DNA of 64,000 bases from CAZSLI01 sp964607705 (GTDB lineage: Bacteria; Actinomycetota; Coriobacteriia; Anaerosomatales; PHET01). Position numbers and translations under genes: made by a program. Numbering within the stretch: the stretch's first letter is position 1; every line of letters starts with the position of its first letter. The DNA is taken from NCBI GenBank assembly GCA_964607705.1, contig CAZSLI010000013.1:6931-70930 (forward strand), in the 5' to 3' direction. Below the pieces are notes generated by a model. That model saw only the letters and a program-made list of their open reading frames with translations. It had not been told where the DNA came from and made no database searches. Of this stretch, positions 8,008 to 15,957 are shown one piece after another.

Positions 8008-8184
8008 GTGAAGTCTCCTTGGGTGATTCTCGGAATAGGTACAGCTATGGCTCTCGTGGGTGGGCTGATGTGGGTCACGTCGGCGAAGTACGGTCAGTTC
8101 ATCTTCTTGATGGGCCTGGTCATCGCCGTCATAGGCATAGCCATCCGCATTGCGCTCGCTTACATGGGGAAGAGCTCCGCATAA
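8008..8184 (+). CDS. Small two-helix membrane protein
   Basis: 58 residues from GTG 8008, chosen because TTGGAG sits eight bases upstream; the in-frame ATG at 7978 has its AGGAG only one base away. Two hydrophobic helices (about residues 5-23 and 29-50) with a short loop and a basic tail. No family is recognised. It stands alone between the cold-shock terminator and the phosphatase gene. Confidence 0.6.
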   Translation: MKSPWVILGIGTAMALVGGLMWVTSAKYGQFIFLMGLVIAVIGIAIRIALAYMGKSSA

Positions 8185-8307
8185 CGACCACGCGATAGTC
8201 GAAACCCTGCATCGGGAAAAGTAGCAACACCGTGCCATTCCTCGGACGAGGCAGCCGAAGGACTTGGCGGTTGGGCGCGGCCGACGCCGTTCGATGACGG
8301 TAGGCAA

Positions 8308-10482
8308 ATGGATGCAGTGGTAGAGAGCGTGGCTGTTGAGCACGAGGCGGCCGTGGCCCGTACCATCAACCGGATCTTGCAGGCGGCCGTCCAGGGTTCC
8401 GAGGAGGACTTGGGGCAGCTTTGCCTGACCGTTGCTCAGGAGCTCACCGACAGCGAGTTCGGCTTCATCGCGGCCCGTGACGAGTCGGAGCTGTGCGAGA
8501 TCGCGATCTCCCGCAGCAGCTGGCATGTGTGCGACATGAAGGGCCGGCAGGGTCATGGCGAGGCGCGCCCCCTTCGATTTCCGCCACGCGGCTTGTACTG
8601 GGAAGTCGTCAACAGCGCCGCCACCGTGATCGCTGATGACCCGTCATCTCATCCCGCAAGCATCGGAGTGCCACCGAGTCACCCGCCGCTCAGCTCCTTC
8701 CTCGGCGTTCCGTTGATCGACGGGGGCGTGGTCACCGGCATCATTGCCGTGGCCAATCGCGCAGGGGGCTACGGGCCGAGGGAGGTCGAGGCGCTCGAAA
8801 CGCTCGCCCCCGCGATCATGACTGCGCTCGTGCGGCGACGCGCCGCAGAGCAGCTGAGCCGGTCCAAGCAGGTCGTCGACGCCCACATGGAGAATTCGCC
8901 ACTCGCCATCGTCGAATTCGATCGCGACTTTCGGGTCATTCGTTGGAGCGCAGTGGCCGAGGAGATGTTCGGGTACTCGGCTGATGAGATCGTCGGCAAG
9001 AGTATGGGCGACCTCAAGTGGGTGTATGAGCCGGACGCGCACCTCGTCCAAGCGGAGTCCGCTCGGATGTTCTCCGGCGAGGTGTCGCGCAGCCTCAACA
9101 CCAACCGCAACTACCGCAAGGATGGCTCGATCATCTGGTGCGAGTGGTACAGCTCGGTCGTTCGAAGCGAGCGAGGAGAGCTGCAATCCGTCATGTCCCA
9201 GGTGCTCGACGTGACCGAGCGCTATGCGGAGGTGCACTACCGTGAGGCGACGACGGAGATCGACCGGGTGCTGCACTCGTCGCTCGACTTTTCACTGATC
9301 GCCGAGCAGGCGGTGGAGGTGGGTGCCCGCGCCATCAGGGCCGATACGGCTGCCATCAGCATGTACGAACCTGAGGGATTCGTGGTCGCGTACCAGTACG
9401 GCTGGGACAAGGACATACGAGGCATCGTCTCGCCTAAGGAGCGGGAGCGACACAGCATGCTCGCGATCACGACGGGGGAGCCGGTGTTCGTTGAAGACCC
9501 GGACACGGATCAGCGCGTCGACGCCGAGCTCTTCCGCGAATGGGGCATCCGGTCCGTGGCGGCAATCCCTCTGATGGTGCGCGGCGAACCGATCGCGGTG
9601 CTCTATCTCAATTTCATGAACGAGCTGCGTCGGTTCTCATCTGTTGAGCGCGCGTTCGCCGAACGACTGGGCGCTTCGTTGTCGCTCGCTTTGGAGAACG
9701 CACGGCTGTTCGCCGCGGAGCACCGTATCGCTGAGACGCTTCAGGAGACACTGGTTGTCTTGCCAGCGCATGTGGCAGGCGCGCGCTTCTCGCGTGCTTA
9801 CGAGACGGCCACCTCCGAAAAGGGCCGCGTCGGCGGAGACTTCGTCGACATCTTCGAGGCCCACGGGCCTACGGTGGCCGTCGCGATAGGCGACGTGTCG
9901 GGAAAGGGCATCGATGCCGCCGTGACCACCTCGCTCGTGCGCAATACCCTACGGGTGCATGCGCTCGATGGGTTGCCCGCCGGAACGGTCATCGAGAAGA
10001 CCAATGAAGTCGTTCGGAAGTTCACCGAGGTCGATTCGTTCGTCACAGTCTTCTTCGGTTTGCTGAACACCGAGACGGGCGCCATTCGCTACGTGTGTGC
10101 CGGTCACCCGCCTGCGATCGTCGTGAGCCGCGAGGGGGCCATGCACGAGTTGCTCTGCGTAGACCCGATCCTCGGCGCGTTCGAGGACATCAGGTACGGG
10201 ACGCATGAGTCCGTTCTCGTCGAAGGCGAGCGGCTGGTGCTGTATTCGGACGGAATCACCGAGGCCCGTGCACCTTCCGGCGAGTTCCTCGGCCACGATG
10301 GTTGGGTGCGGTTACTCCTCGACCATGCGTCGGTGCCCACGGAGATCCTCGCTGATGCGCTGATGAAAGCGGTGAGCGAGTTCTCGGCAGGTGAGCTTCG
10401 TGACGACGCCGCGATCCTGGTGGTCGAGGCCACGCGCCTCACGAGCCGCGCGGGCACTCAGGCCTGCCTCGAGTTGGAGTAG
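8308..10482 (+). CDS. GAF-PAS-GAF sensor with SpoIIE-type PP2C phosphatase
   Basis: 724 residues, soluble. Order: GAF (about 20-180), PAS with PAC (about 190-310; AIVEFDRDFRVIRWSAVAEE), second GAF (about 325-470), then a PPM/SpoIIE phosphatase (about 485-710). The phosphatase metal-site Asp motifs GGDFVDIFE, AIGDVSGKGIDAA, LYSDGITEA and DDAAILVV are present, so it should be active. Such proteins (RsbU/RsbP class) dephosphorylate STAS-domain anti-anti-sigma factors after sensing ligands, redox or light. The RsbW-like ATPases at 1931 and 4852 are plausible opponents, but no STAS gene is in view. Confidence 0.9.
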   Translation: MDAVVESVAVEHEAAVARTINRILQAAVQGSEEDLGQLCLTVAQELTDSEFGFIAARDESELCEIAISRSSWHVCDMKGRQGHGEARPLRFPPRGLYWEVVNSAATVIADDPSSHPASIGVPPSHPPLSSFLGVPLIDGGVVTGIIAVANRAGGYGPREVEALETLAPAIMTALVRRRAAEQLSRSKQVVDAHMENSPLAIVEFDRDFRVIRWSAVAEEMFGYSADEIVGKSMGDLKWVYEPDAHLVQAESARMFSGEVSRSLNTNRNYRKDGSIIWCEWYSSVVRSERGELQSVMSQVLDVTERYAEVHYREATTEIDRVLHSSLDFSLIAEQAVEVGARAIRADTAAISMYEPEGFVVAYQYGWDKDIRGIVSPKERERHSMLAITTGEPVFVEDPDTDQRVDAELFREWGIRSVAAIPLMVRGEPIAVLYLNFMNELRRFSSVERAFAERLGASLSLALENARLFAAEHRIAETLQETLVVLPAHVAGARFSRAYETATSEKGRVGGDFVDIFEAHGPTVAVAIGDVSGKGIDAAVTTSLVRNTLRVHALDGLPAGTVIEKTNEVVRKFTEVDSFVTVFFGLLNTETGAIRYVCAGHPPAIVVSREGAMHELLCVDPILGAFEDIRYGTHESVLVEGERLVLYSDGITEARAPSGEFLGHDGWVRLLLDHASVPTEILADALMKAVSEFSAGELRDDAAILVVEATRLTSRAGTQACLELE

Positions 10483-10574
10483 CGCGACGGTCCGACAACG
10501 GCGTGTACGGCCGCGTTACGCTATCGGCTATCCTCTCAACGGACGAGAACCAGTGAGAAGGGAGCCGGGCGGAC

Positions 10575-11969
10575 ATGCTTCGACGCGTGTATCGGTTCCT
10601 GCGCTCCCGAAAGCTTGCGATGTGGCTCATCGGCATCGTGGTGGTCTACTCGGCTTTCGGTACGTCGGTCCCTCAGCGCTCGGAGCCCGCGGTCCTCGCC
10701 ACATGGACCGCCGCGCACCCGGTGCTCGCCGTGGTGTTCGGCGCATTGGGGCTCACCAGCGCTTGGACGTCACCGATCTTCATCGCGGTCGTGACCCTCT
10801 TCCTGCTCTCGACCGCGGCGTGCTCGTGGGAGCGCACCGAGTACGCGCTCAAGGAACGTGCGCGGGCCCGCGATGATGTCGCCGCCGGTGCGGACAGACT
10901 GACGCGCGGCGGCAAGTTGCGGGTCGAGGTCGCATCGCCCGCAGGCGTGGTCGAGCGGGTGGCGTCTGAGCTCGAGGAGTCAGGGCTGCGCACGACTACC
11001 GACGACCGCTTCGTCAGCGGGCGTGCGGGCGCGTGGGGGCTCCTCGGCAGCCCGCTGTTCCACTGGGCGCTCGTTGCGCTGATGCTCCTGATCGCGGTGG
11101 GACGGCTAAGCCGAGCTGAGGGACTCATCGGAGTGCCCATCGGGTACCCCCGTCAGGACACCGCCGAGAACTACGGCCGACTCGATTCCGGCCCGCTGTA
11201 CCCGGGACACAGCGGCCTGACCATAAGTGCCGAGGACTTCGTCGGCAACTACGTCGACCAGGGCGGGCAGGAACGTGGCCCCTCACCAGTGGTCACGCTG
11301 GCGGATCGTGGGCGAGTGGTGGCCAGGCAGCGCGTGTATCCGAACGCGCCCCTGCGGCGAGGACGTCTGCTCATCCACATGAGCGACTACGGCTACGCCC
11401 CGGTGATCCAGTTCGTGAGCGCCACGGGATCCAAGTCCCAGATCGAGCCGCTCATCGACCGGCCGAGCGAGAAGGCCGTCCAGAGCACGCCGATCGCGTT
11501 CGAGATCCCTGACGAGAGCGGCCGTCCGATCCCGGCACAGGCGATGCTCCTGATCCCTCCCGCCGGCGCTAAGACCAGCAATGACCTGCTCCTCGTGGTG
11601 CGGCTCGGCGAGGGCGGCGCGATGGTCGAGAAGACGCTTGCGGTGGGGCAGCCGGTGTCCGTGCCCGGCGGCGGCACGATGACGCTCAAGGAAGTCACCA
11701 ACTACGTGCGGCTCTCCATCGCCGACGACTGGTCCGTCTACCCAATGTACGTGCTCTTCGGCGTAGCCATCATCGGGCTCGTGCTGTCGCTGCTAGTGCC
11801 GTTCCGCACGGCCTCGGTACTGCTCGTCGATGGCGAGACAGGGCCCGCGCTCCACGTCACCTGGCGCCATCGCCGGGGAGACCCGCTGTTCGCCGAGAAG
11901 GTCGAGGCGGCCGTCCGCAGGGCCGCGGGGCGTCAGCCTTCGGATGAGTCCTCGGCGGACAGAACCTGA
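10575..11969 (+). CDS. resB: ResB-like cytochrome c biogenesis protein
   Basis: 464 residues. Three N-terminal transmembrane helices (about 16-36, 50-75, 155-172), a large extracytoplasmic domain, and a last helix (about 383-405: YPMYVLFGVAIIGLVLSLLV). This is the ResB/Ccs1 layout of the system II heme-handling complex, which joins heme to apocytochrome c at the outer face of the membrane with CcsA/ResC. The start MLRRVYRFLRSRKLAMWLIG matches the family's basic N-terminus. It precedes two CcsA paralogues, giving a system II maturation locus. Confidence 0.88.
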   Translation: MLRRVYRFLRSRKLAMWLIGIVVVYSAFGTSVPQRSEPAVLATWTAAHPVLAVVFGALGLTSAWTSPIFIAVVTLFLLSTAACSWERTEYALKERARARDDVAAGADRLTRGGKLRVEVASPAGVVERVASELEESGLRTTTDDRFVSGRAGAWGLLGSPLFHWALVALMLLIAVGRLSRAEGLIGVPIGYPRQDTAENYGRLDSGPLYPGHSGLTISAEDFVGNYVDQGGQERGPSPVVTLADRGRVVARQRVYPNAPLRRGRLLIHMSDYGYAPVIQFVSATGSKSQIEPLIDRPSEKAVQSTPIAFEIPDESGRPIPAQAMLLIPPAGAKTSNDLLLVVRLGEGGAMVEKTLAVGQPVSVPGGGTMTLKEVTNYVRLSIADDWSVYPMYVLFGVAIIGLVLSLLVPFRTASVLLVDGETGPALHVTWRHRRGDPLFAEKVEAAVRRAAGRQPSDESSADRT

Positions 11970-12136
11970 CCCTCGGCGACCTCGAGCGCACGAGCGGCGC
12001 GCTCCCGGACCTGGATGTCGTCGATCCCGGAGACCATCTCCTCGACGACCGCGGGGCACGACTGCGTGGCGCCCGCGGGCCGGCCGGCCTGGTGCTTGCC
12101 GTGTCGACCTCCATGGCCTGCGTCTCCAGTGCTCAT
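11933..12136 (-). CDS. Possible small antisense-strand protein between resB and ccsA
   Basis: A 67-codon frame, with its 3' end overlapping the end of resB by 37 bp. The second half (CPAVVEEMVSGIDDIQVRER onward) is a convincing acidic amphipathic helix, and its third codon positions are almost all G or C, as in the surrounding real genes. The N-terminus is Gly/His-rich and the ribosome-binding site is weak. No family recognised. It lies antisense to the resB-ccsA spacer. Confidence 0.4.
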   Translation of the reverse strand: MSTGDAGHGGRHGKHQAGRPAGATQSCPAVVEEMVSGIDDIQVRERAARALEVAEGQVLSAEDSSEG

Positions 12137-12229
12137 TGGGTCGGCGCAGTCAGGACGCACCGGTCGGCCGCCCGCATTGCGCACGTCTGCGGTGCTGCTA
12201 GGATTGCGATGAAGAGACGAGGAGAGTCG

Positions 12230-13066
12230 ATGATCACCGAGATCGTGCTCATGTGGATAGCGCTGACCTGCTACGCGGTCAGCTCGGCTCTCTATGCGGT
12301 CAACGTGGTGTTTGGCTCGAAGTGGTCGGCGCGGGGTGCGTTGATCGCCGCGATGCTCGGTCTCGTGTCGCACACGGCGGCGATCATCGTGCGTTGGGTC
12401 GCGGTTGGCCACGGACCCTACCTGGGTTTCTACGAGGTGGTCTCGAGTCTCGCGTGGTGCACTGTGGTGGCGCTCGTCGTCATCGCGTGGCGCCGGCCGG
12501 GTCTCCAGCAGATCGGCGTGGTGATCATGCCGCTCGCACTGCTCTCGGTGGGCGCCGCCATGCTCGCGCCCAAGAGCCAGATGGAGATCACAGGCACGCT
12601 TGCCAGCTGGTGGCTCGTTCTCCACGTCGGGTTCGCGAAACTCACCTACGGCGCGTTCATCGTCTCCTTCGCGCTCGCGCTGGTGTTCCTCATCCGCGAG
12701 CACTCGACCGAGCTTCCGCGATGGGCCCGCTTCCTTGAGAAGATGCCGTCACAGCAGGTGATCGATGACCTGTCGTTCAAGTTCATCGCCGTCGGCTTCA
12801 TCCTCCTCGCTATCATGATCGCCGCCGGTGCCATCTGGGCGAACGAAGCGTGGGGACGCTACTGGAGCTGGGATCCCATCGAGACGTGGTCGCTCATCTC
12901 GTGGCTGATCTACGCGGCCTACCTGCACCTGCGCCTCACGATGGGATGGCGCGGCACGAAGACGGCGTGGATCGCCGTCCTCGCGCTGCCCGTGCTCGTG
13001 TTCGCGTTCCTCGGCGTGCCGCTGGTATACAACTCGATCCACGCCGCGTATCTGACGGGAACCTGA
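12230..13066 (+). CDS. ccsA: CcsA/ResC-type cytochrome c biogenesis protein, copy 1
   Basis: 278 residues from ATG 12230 (GAGGAGA six bases upstream). Eight hydrophobic segments and the periplasmic tryptophan-rich heme-binding signature WANEAWGRYWSWDPIETWSL (about residues 204-223), plus conserved His residues (SHTAA, HVGF, YLHLR, SIHAAY). It exports or presents heme with ResB in system II. A paralogue follows at 13915-14560. Confidence 0.93.
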   Translation: MITEIVLMWIALTCYAVSSALYAVNVVFGSKWSARGALIAAMLGLVSHTAAIIVRWVAVGHGPYLGFYEVVSSLAWCTVVALVVIAWRRPGLQQIGVVIMPLALLSVGAAMLAPKSQMEITGTLASWWLVLHVGFAKLTYGAFIVSFALALVFLIREHSTELPRWARFLEKMPSQQVIDDLSFKFIAVGFILLAIMIAAGAIWANEAWGRYWSWDPIETWSLISWLIYAAYLHLRLTMGWRGTKTAWIAVLALPVLVFAFLGVPLVYNSIHAAYLTGT

Positions 13067-13100
13067 GCCTAGGGACGCCGCTCGCGTCGTGCACCAACGT

Positions 13101-13484
13101 CTAGCGCGCGGTGATGGTGCCTACCATCGACGGGTGGATCGAGCATTGGTAGGGGTACTTGCCCGCCTTCGTCGGCTGCCATGAGACCGAGTCGCCCGGC
13201 GCCTGTTGGCCGAGGTCCTGGCCGTCGATCTTCACGTGGTGCGGGACCGAGTCCTTGTTGATGAACGTCACGGTCTCGCCGGTGCCGACCACGACCCGGG
13301 CCGGCACGAACGCGTAGTTGCGCTCGATGACCGTCGCGCCCGGGCTCGAGCCGTAGCCGCCAGCGTTCGTGTTCGGACGCGTGCCCTGCTGCCCCGAACA
13401 ACCGGCGGCCAGCGCGGCGACTCCGAGTGCGATCAGCGCCACCACGACGACGGCGATGTGGCGATTCGTGCGGATCCGTTGCAT
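13101..13484 (-). CDS. Cupredoxin-domain lipoprotein (plastocyanin-like)
   Basis: 127 residues from ATG 13484 (AAGGGGG upstream). A lipoprotein signal peptide ends at LAAGC (Cys29), giving a lipid-anchored extracytoplasmic protein. Residues 50-127 form a cupredoxin with type 1 copper ligands His82 or His83 (VPHHVKI), then Cys114, His117 and Met120 in YQCSIHPSM. It should carry electrons or copper. It lies convergent to ccsA and next to a CDGSH protein, in a c-type cytochrome assembly locus, so it may pass electrons to a cytochrome (inference). Confidence 0.9.
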   Translation of the reverse strand: MQRIRTNRHIAVVVVALIALGVAALAAGCSGQQGTRPNTNAGGYGSSPGATVIERNYAFVPARVVVGTGETVTFINKDSVPHHVKIDGQDLGQQAPGDSVSWQPTKAGKYPYQCSIHPSMVGTITAR

Positions 13485-13527
13485 GTGTTTCCCCCTTGCA
13501 GATCGTCTACGATCCTGGCCTTCACGC

Positions 13528-13773
13528 CTATTCGATATCGACGTGCGCGCCCGAGCAGTAAGGTGGCTTGGACGTGAGCCCGCAGTTGCAGATCGCCGAG
13601 GTGATGGGCTCCTCGATCTCGAACGCCAGAGGAGTGACCCCCGTGCCTTCGTGCGAGCCGTCGCAGTACGGCACCGTGCGAGTCTTCCCGCACTGGCACC
13701 AGTAGTACGTGCCGGCGCCCAACTCGGTGATGAGCGGGTGGCTCTTGGCTTCGTCGTTCTCGAACCGTGGCAT
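13528..13773 (-). CDS. Double CDGSH iron-sulfur protein
   Basis: 81 residues with two tandem CDGSH-type motifs: WCQCGKTRTVPYCDGSH (residues 25-41) and ICNCGLTSKPPYCSGAH (61-77). Each has the C-x-C-...-C-x2-x-H ligand set for a 2Fe-2S cluster, giving a small cytoplasmic electron-transfer or cluster-transfer protein of the mitoNEET-like class. It is upstream of and co-directional with the cupredoxin gene (43-bp spacer), so they may be cotranscribed. Confidence 0.93.
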   Translation of the reverse strand: MPRFENDEAKSHPLITELGAGTYYWCQCGKTRTVPYCDGSHEGTGVTPLAFEIEEPITSAICNCGLTSKPPYCSGAHVDIE

Positions 13774-13914
13774 GGTGTCTCCTTTCGGGTGGACTCTCTC
13801 TTGTTCCCAAGAACCTCACGCGTGCGACCTTTACTCGGCGGCTCGCATGGCGTTTGCTTATGCATGTAGCGTCGCGCCGACCAGCGCGGCGTGCCGAAGA
13901 GGAATCGAGGAGTC

Positions 13915-14560
13915 TTGAACGTCGTCGTCCCCCTGATGTGGANNNNNNNNNNNNNNNNNNNNNNNNNNNNNNNNNNNNNNNNNNNNNNNNNNNNNNNNNN
14001 NNNNNNNNNNNNNNNNNNNNNNNNNNNNNNNNNNNNNNNNNNTCATCCTCGCGGCTGCGATGCTCTCTCCCAAGGGCGGCATCGAGACGTCGGCCAAGCT
14101 CGCGAGCTGGTGGCTGGCCATTCACGTCCTGTTCGCCAACGCCGCTTTCGCTTCGTTCCTTGGCGCGTTCGGGCTGTCGATCGCGTTCCTCATGCAGGAG
14201 CGCGGGTCCATCGGCCGTCTCGGCAAGTTCGCCCGTAAGCTCCCGGCGCCGGAAGTCGTGGACTACCTCGCGTCGCGCTTCGTGGTCGCTGGCTTCATCT
14301 TCTGGGGCATCATGATCTCGTCGGGTGCCGTGTGGGCGAACGAGGCGTGGGGCCGCTACTGGGGATGGGACCCGATCGAGACCTGGAGTCTTGTCGTGTG
14401 GATGGTCTATGCCATCTACCTGCACCTTCGTCTCACCATGGGTTGGCGTGGCCGGCGCCTTGCCTGGATAGCGATCGTCGCGATGCCCTTCGCCATGTTC
14501 TGCGCCATCGGCATCCCCTTCGTCTTCAAGTCGATACACGCGGCGTACATCTCCGGCTGA
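13915..14560 (+). CDS. ccsA: CcsA/ResC-type protein, copy 2, interrupted by a scaffold gap
   Basis: The 5' end reads MNVVVPLMW from TTG 13915 (GTG 13891 is an alternative) and aligns position for position with MITEIVLMW of copy 1. After the N run the frame resumes at 14045 and continues to the stop with the heme signature WANEAWGRYWGWDPIETWSL and the conserved tail IHAAYISG. By alignment to copy 1 about 96 residues are missing in the gap. The two sides are in different frames across the 100 N only because the N run is a placeholder. It probably is an intact gene in the organism. Confidence 0.75.
13943..14042. other. Assembly gap of 100 N inside ccsA copy 2
   Basis: Exactly 100 N, a conventional placeholder. 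Alignment of the flanks to ccsA copy 1 predicts a true length near 288 bp if the gene is collinear. Confidence 0.97.
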
Positions 14561-14715
14561 TGCGTGGTGCGCGACGCAGCGCCCGACGTCCTTTCGAACC
14601 GTTCAACCGAGCCGCGCCCGCGCTGTTCCGCAGCCGCGTCGCGTCGTACTATCTATGGTTGGCGCTCGGAACTGCCGAAACAGGCAGTGGGCGGCCACTT
14701 CGAACCAGGGACACC

Positions 14716-15915
14716 GTGAACGCTGTTGCGCGCCATAGAGCAGCCGCGCTCGTCGCCATCGTGGCGATGAGCTTGGTGCTGTGTGCGCCATCCATAGCCG
14801 CCGCGGCTCCCAAGTCGACCTTGCTGGACGCCAAGAAGGCCGAACATGCCGCCGCCCTCAAGCAACTCGAACAGCAGCGGGCGGACCTGCAGCTCGAGAT
14901 CGAGCAGTATGGCCGGCTCGGCCGCCAGATCGAGCGCGCGCAAAGTGACGTGTCCCAGATCAGCACCCAGATCGCCGAGATGGACTTCAAGCTCGCCGAG
15001 CGCGAGGACGCCTTGGTCCGGCGCACCATCCAGCTCTACCGCGGCGACCGCATCGGGCTTCTCGGCGTCTTGCTCGATGCGGAGTCGATCTCGGATCTGA
15101 TGGACCGGCTCAACTATCTGATGACGATAAGCCGCCACGATACGCAAGTCCTCACCGACGTGCGGCTCGCCCGCTCCGAGAGCGCCTGGCTGCGCGAGGG
15201 CATGACCGACCAGATCCGGCAGCTGCAAGACCTCCAGAACCAGGCAGCGACGCAACGTTCGCGCATAGAGAGCGATCTGGCCGCCCAGCAGAAGCGTGCC
15301 GAGGAGCTCGGAAGCGACATCACCGCGATGCTCGCCGCCGAGCAGGCACAACTCACGGCTGTGGGTGGCACGCCGAGCGGCGCGTTCAACCCGGACTTCG
15401 TGGTCTCAGACGCCAGTTTCGAGACGTCCGGCGGCATGGGCGTCGCCGAGATTCAGGCGTTCCTCGACAAGCAGCCCGGCACCCTAAAGACCTACCGTGG
15501 CGCCGATCACCTCGGTCGCTCCCGGTCGGCCGCAGAGATGATCGGCGAGGCGTCGGTCGCCTGGCAGGTGAGCCCCAAGGTCATCCTTGTGACGCTCCAG
15601 AAGGAACAGTCGCTCCTCCAGCGCCAGTACCCCACGCAGCGCGCCTACGACTGGGCCATGGGCTGCGGCAAGATGGACAGCCGCACGCTCGGGGGCTACG
15701 CAGGATTCGGCACGCAGATCTGGCAGGGTGCGAGGGTGCTCCACAAGAACGCAGCGCCTTGGACGCCCGGCGTCACGATGCGGATCGACGGCAGCGCAGT
15801 CATGCCGATGAACCGCTCGACGTACACGCTGTACAAGTACACTCCGCACTTCCACGGCCAGATGTCGTTCTGGCTGCTGTATTGGCGCTACTTCGGAGAT
15901 CCGACGCTCGGCTAG
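14716..15915 (+). CDS. Secreted coiled-coil protein with C-terminal lysozyme-like/unknown domain
   Basis: 399 residues from GTG 14716 (AGGGA upstream). A signal peptide ends near AAAAP (residue 33). Residues 35-215 are a long coiled coil of the EnvC/PcsB type with the module LYRGDRIGLLGVLLDAESISD shared in pattern with the proteins at 36081 and 52605. The C-terminal domain (about 240-399) contains QVSPKVILVTLQKEQSLLQ and a Tyr/Trp-rich end (WLLYWRYFGDPTLG), a fold seen in actinobacterial surface proteins, possibly glycosidase-like around that Glu (inference). It is extracytoplasmic and probably acts on the cell wall. Confidence 0.7.
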   Translation: MNAVARHRAAALVAIVAMSLVLCAPSIAAAAPKSTLLDAKKAEHAAALKQLEQQRADLQLEIEQYGRLGRQIERAQSDVSQISTQIAEMDFKLAEREDALVRRTIQLYRGDRIGLLGVLLDAESISDLMDRLNYLMTISRHDTQVLTDVRLARSESAWLREGMTDQIRQLQDLQNQAATQRSRIESDLAAQQKRAEELGSDITAMLAAEQAQLTAVGGTPSGAFNPDFVVSDASFETSGGMGVAEIQAFLDKQPGTLKTYRGADHLGRSRSAAEMIGEASVAWQVSPKVILVTLQKEQSLLQRQYPTQRAYDWAMGCGKMDSRTLGGYAGFGTQIWQGARVLHKNAAPWTPGVTMRIDGSAVMPMNRSTYTLYKYTPHFHGQMSFWLLYWRYFGDPTLG

Positions 15916-15957
15916 ACCGGCTTTCGGTCCGCCGCCGGTCGGCGCATCCGGCGCGTC

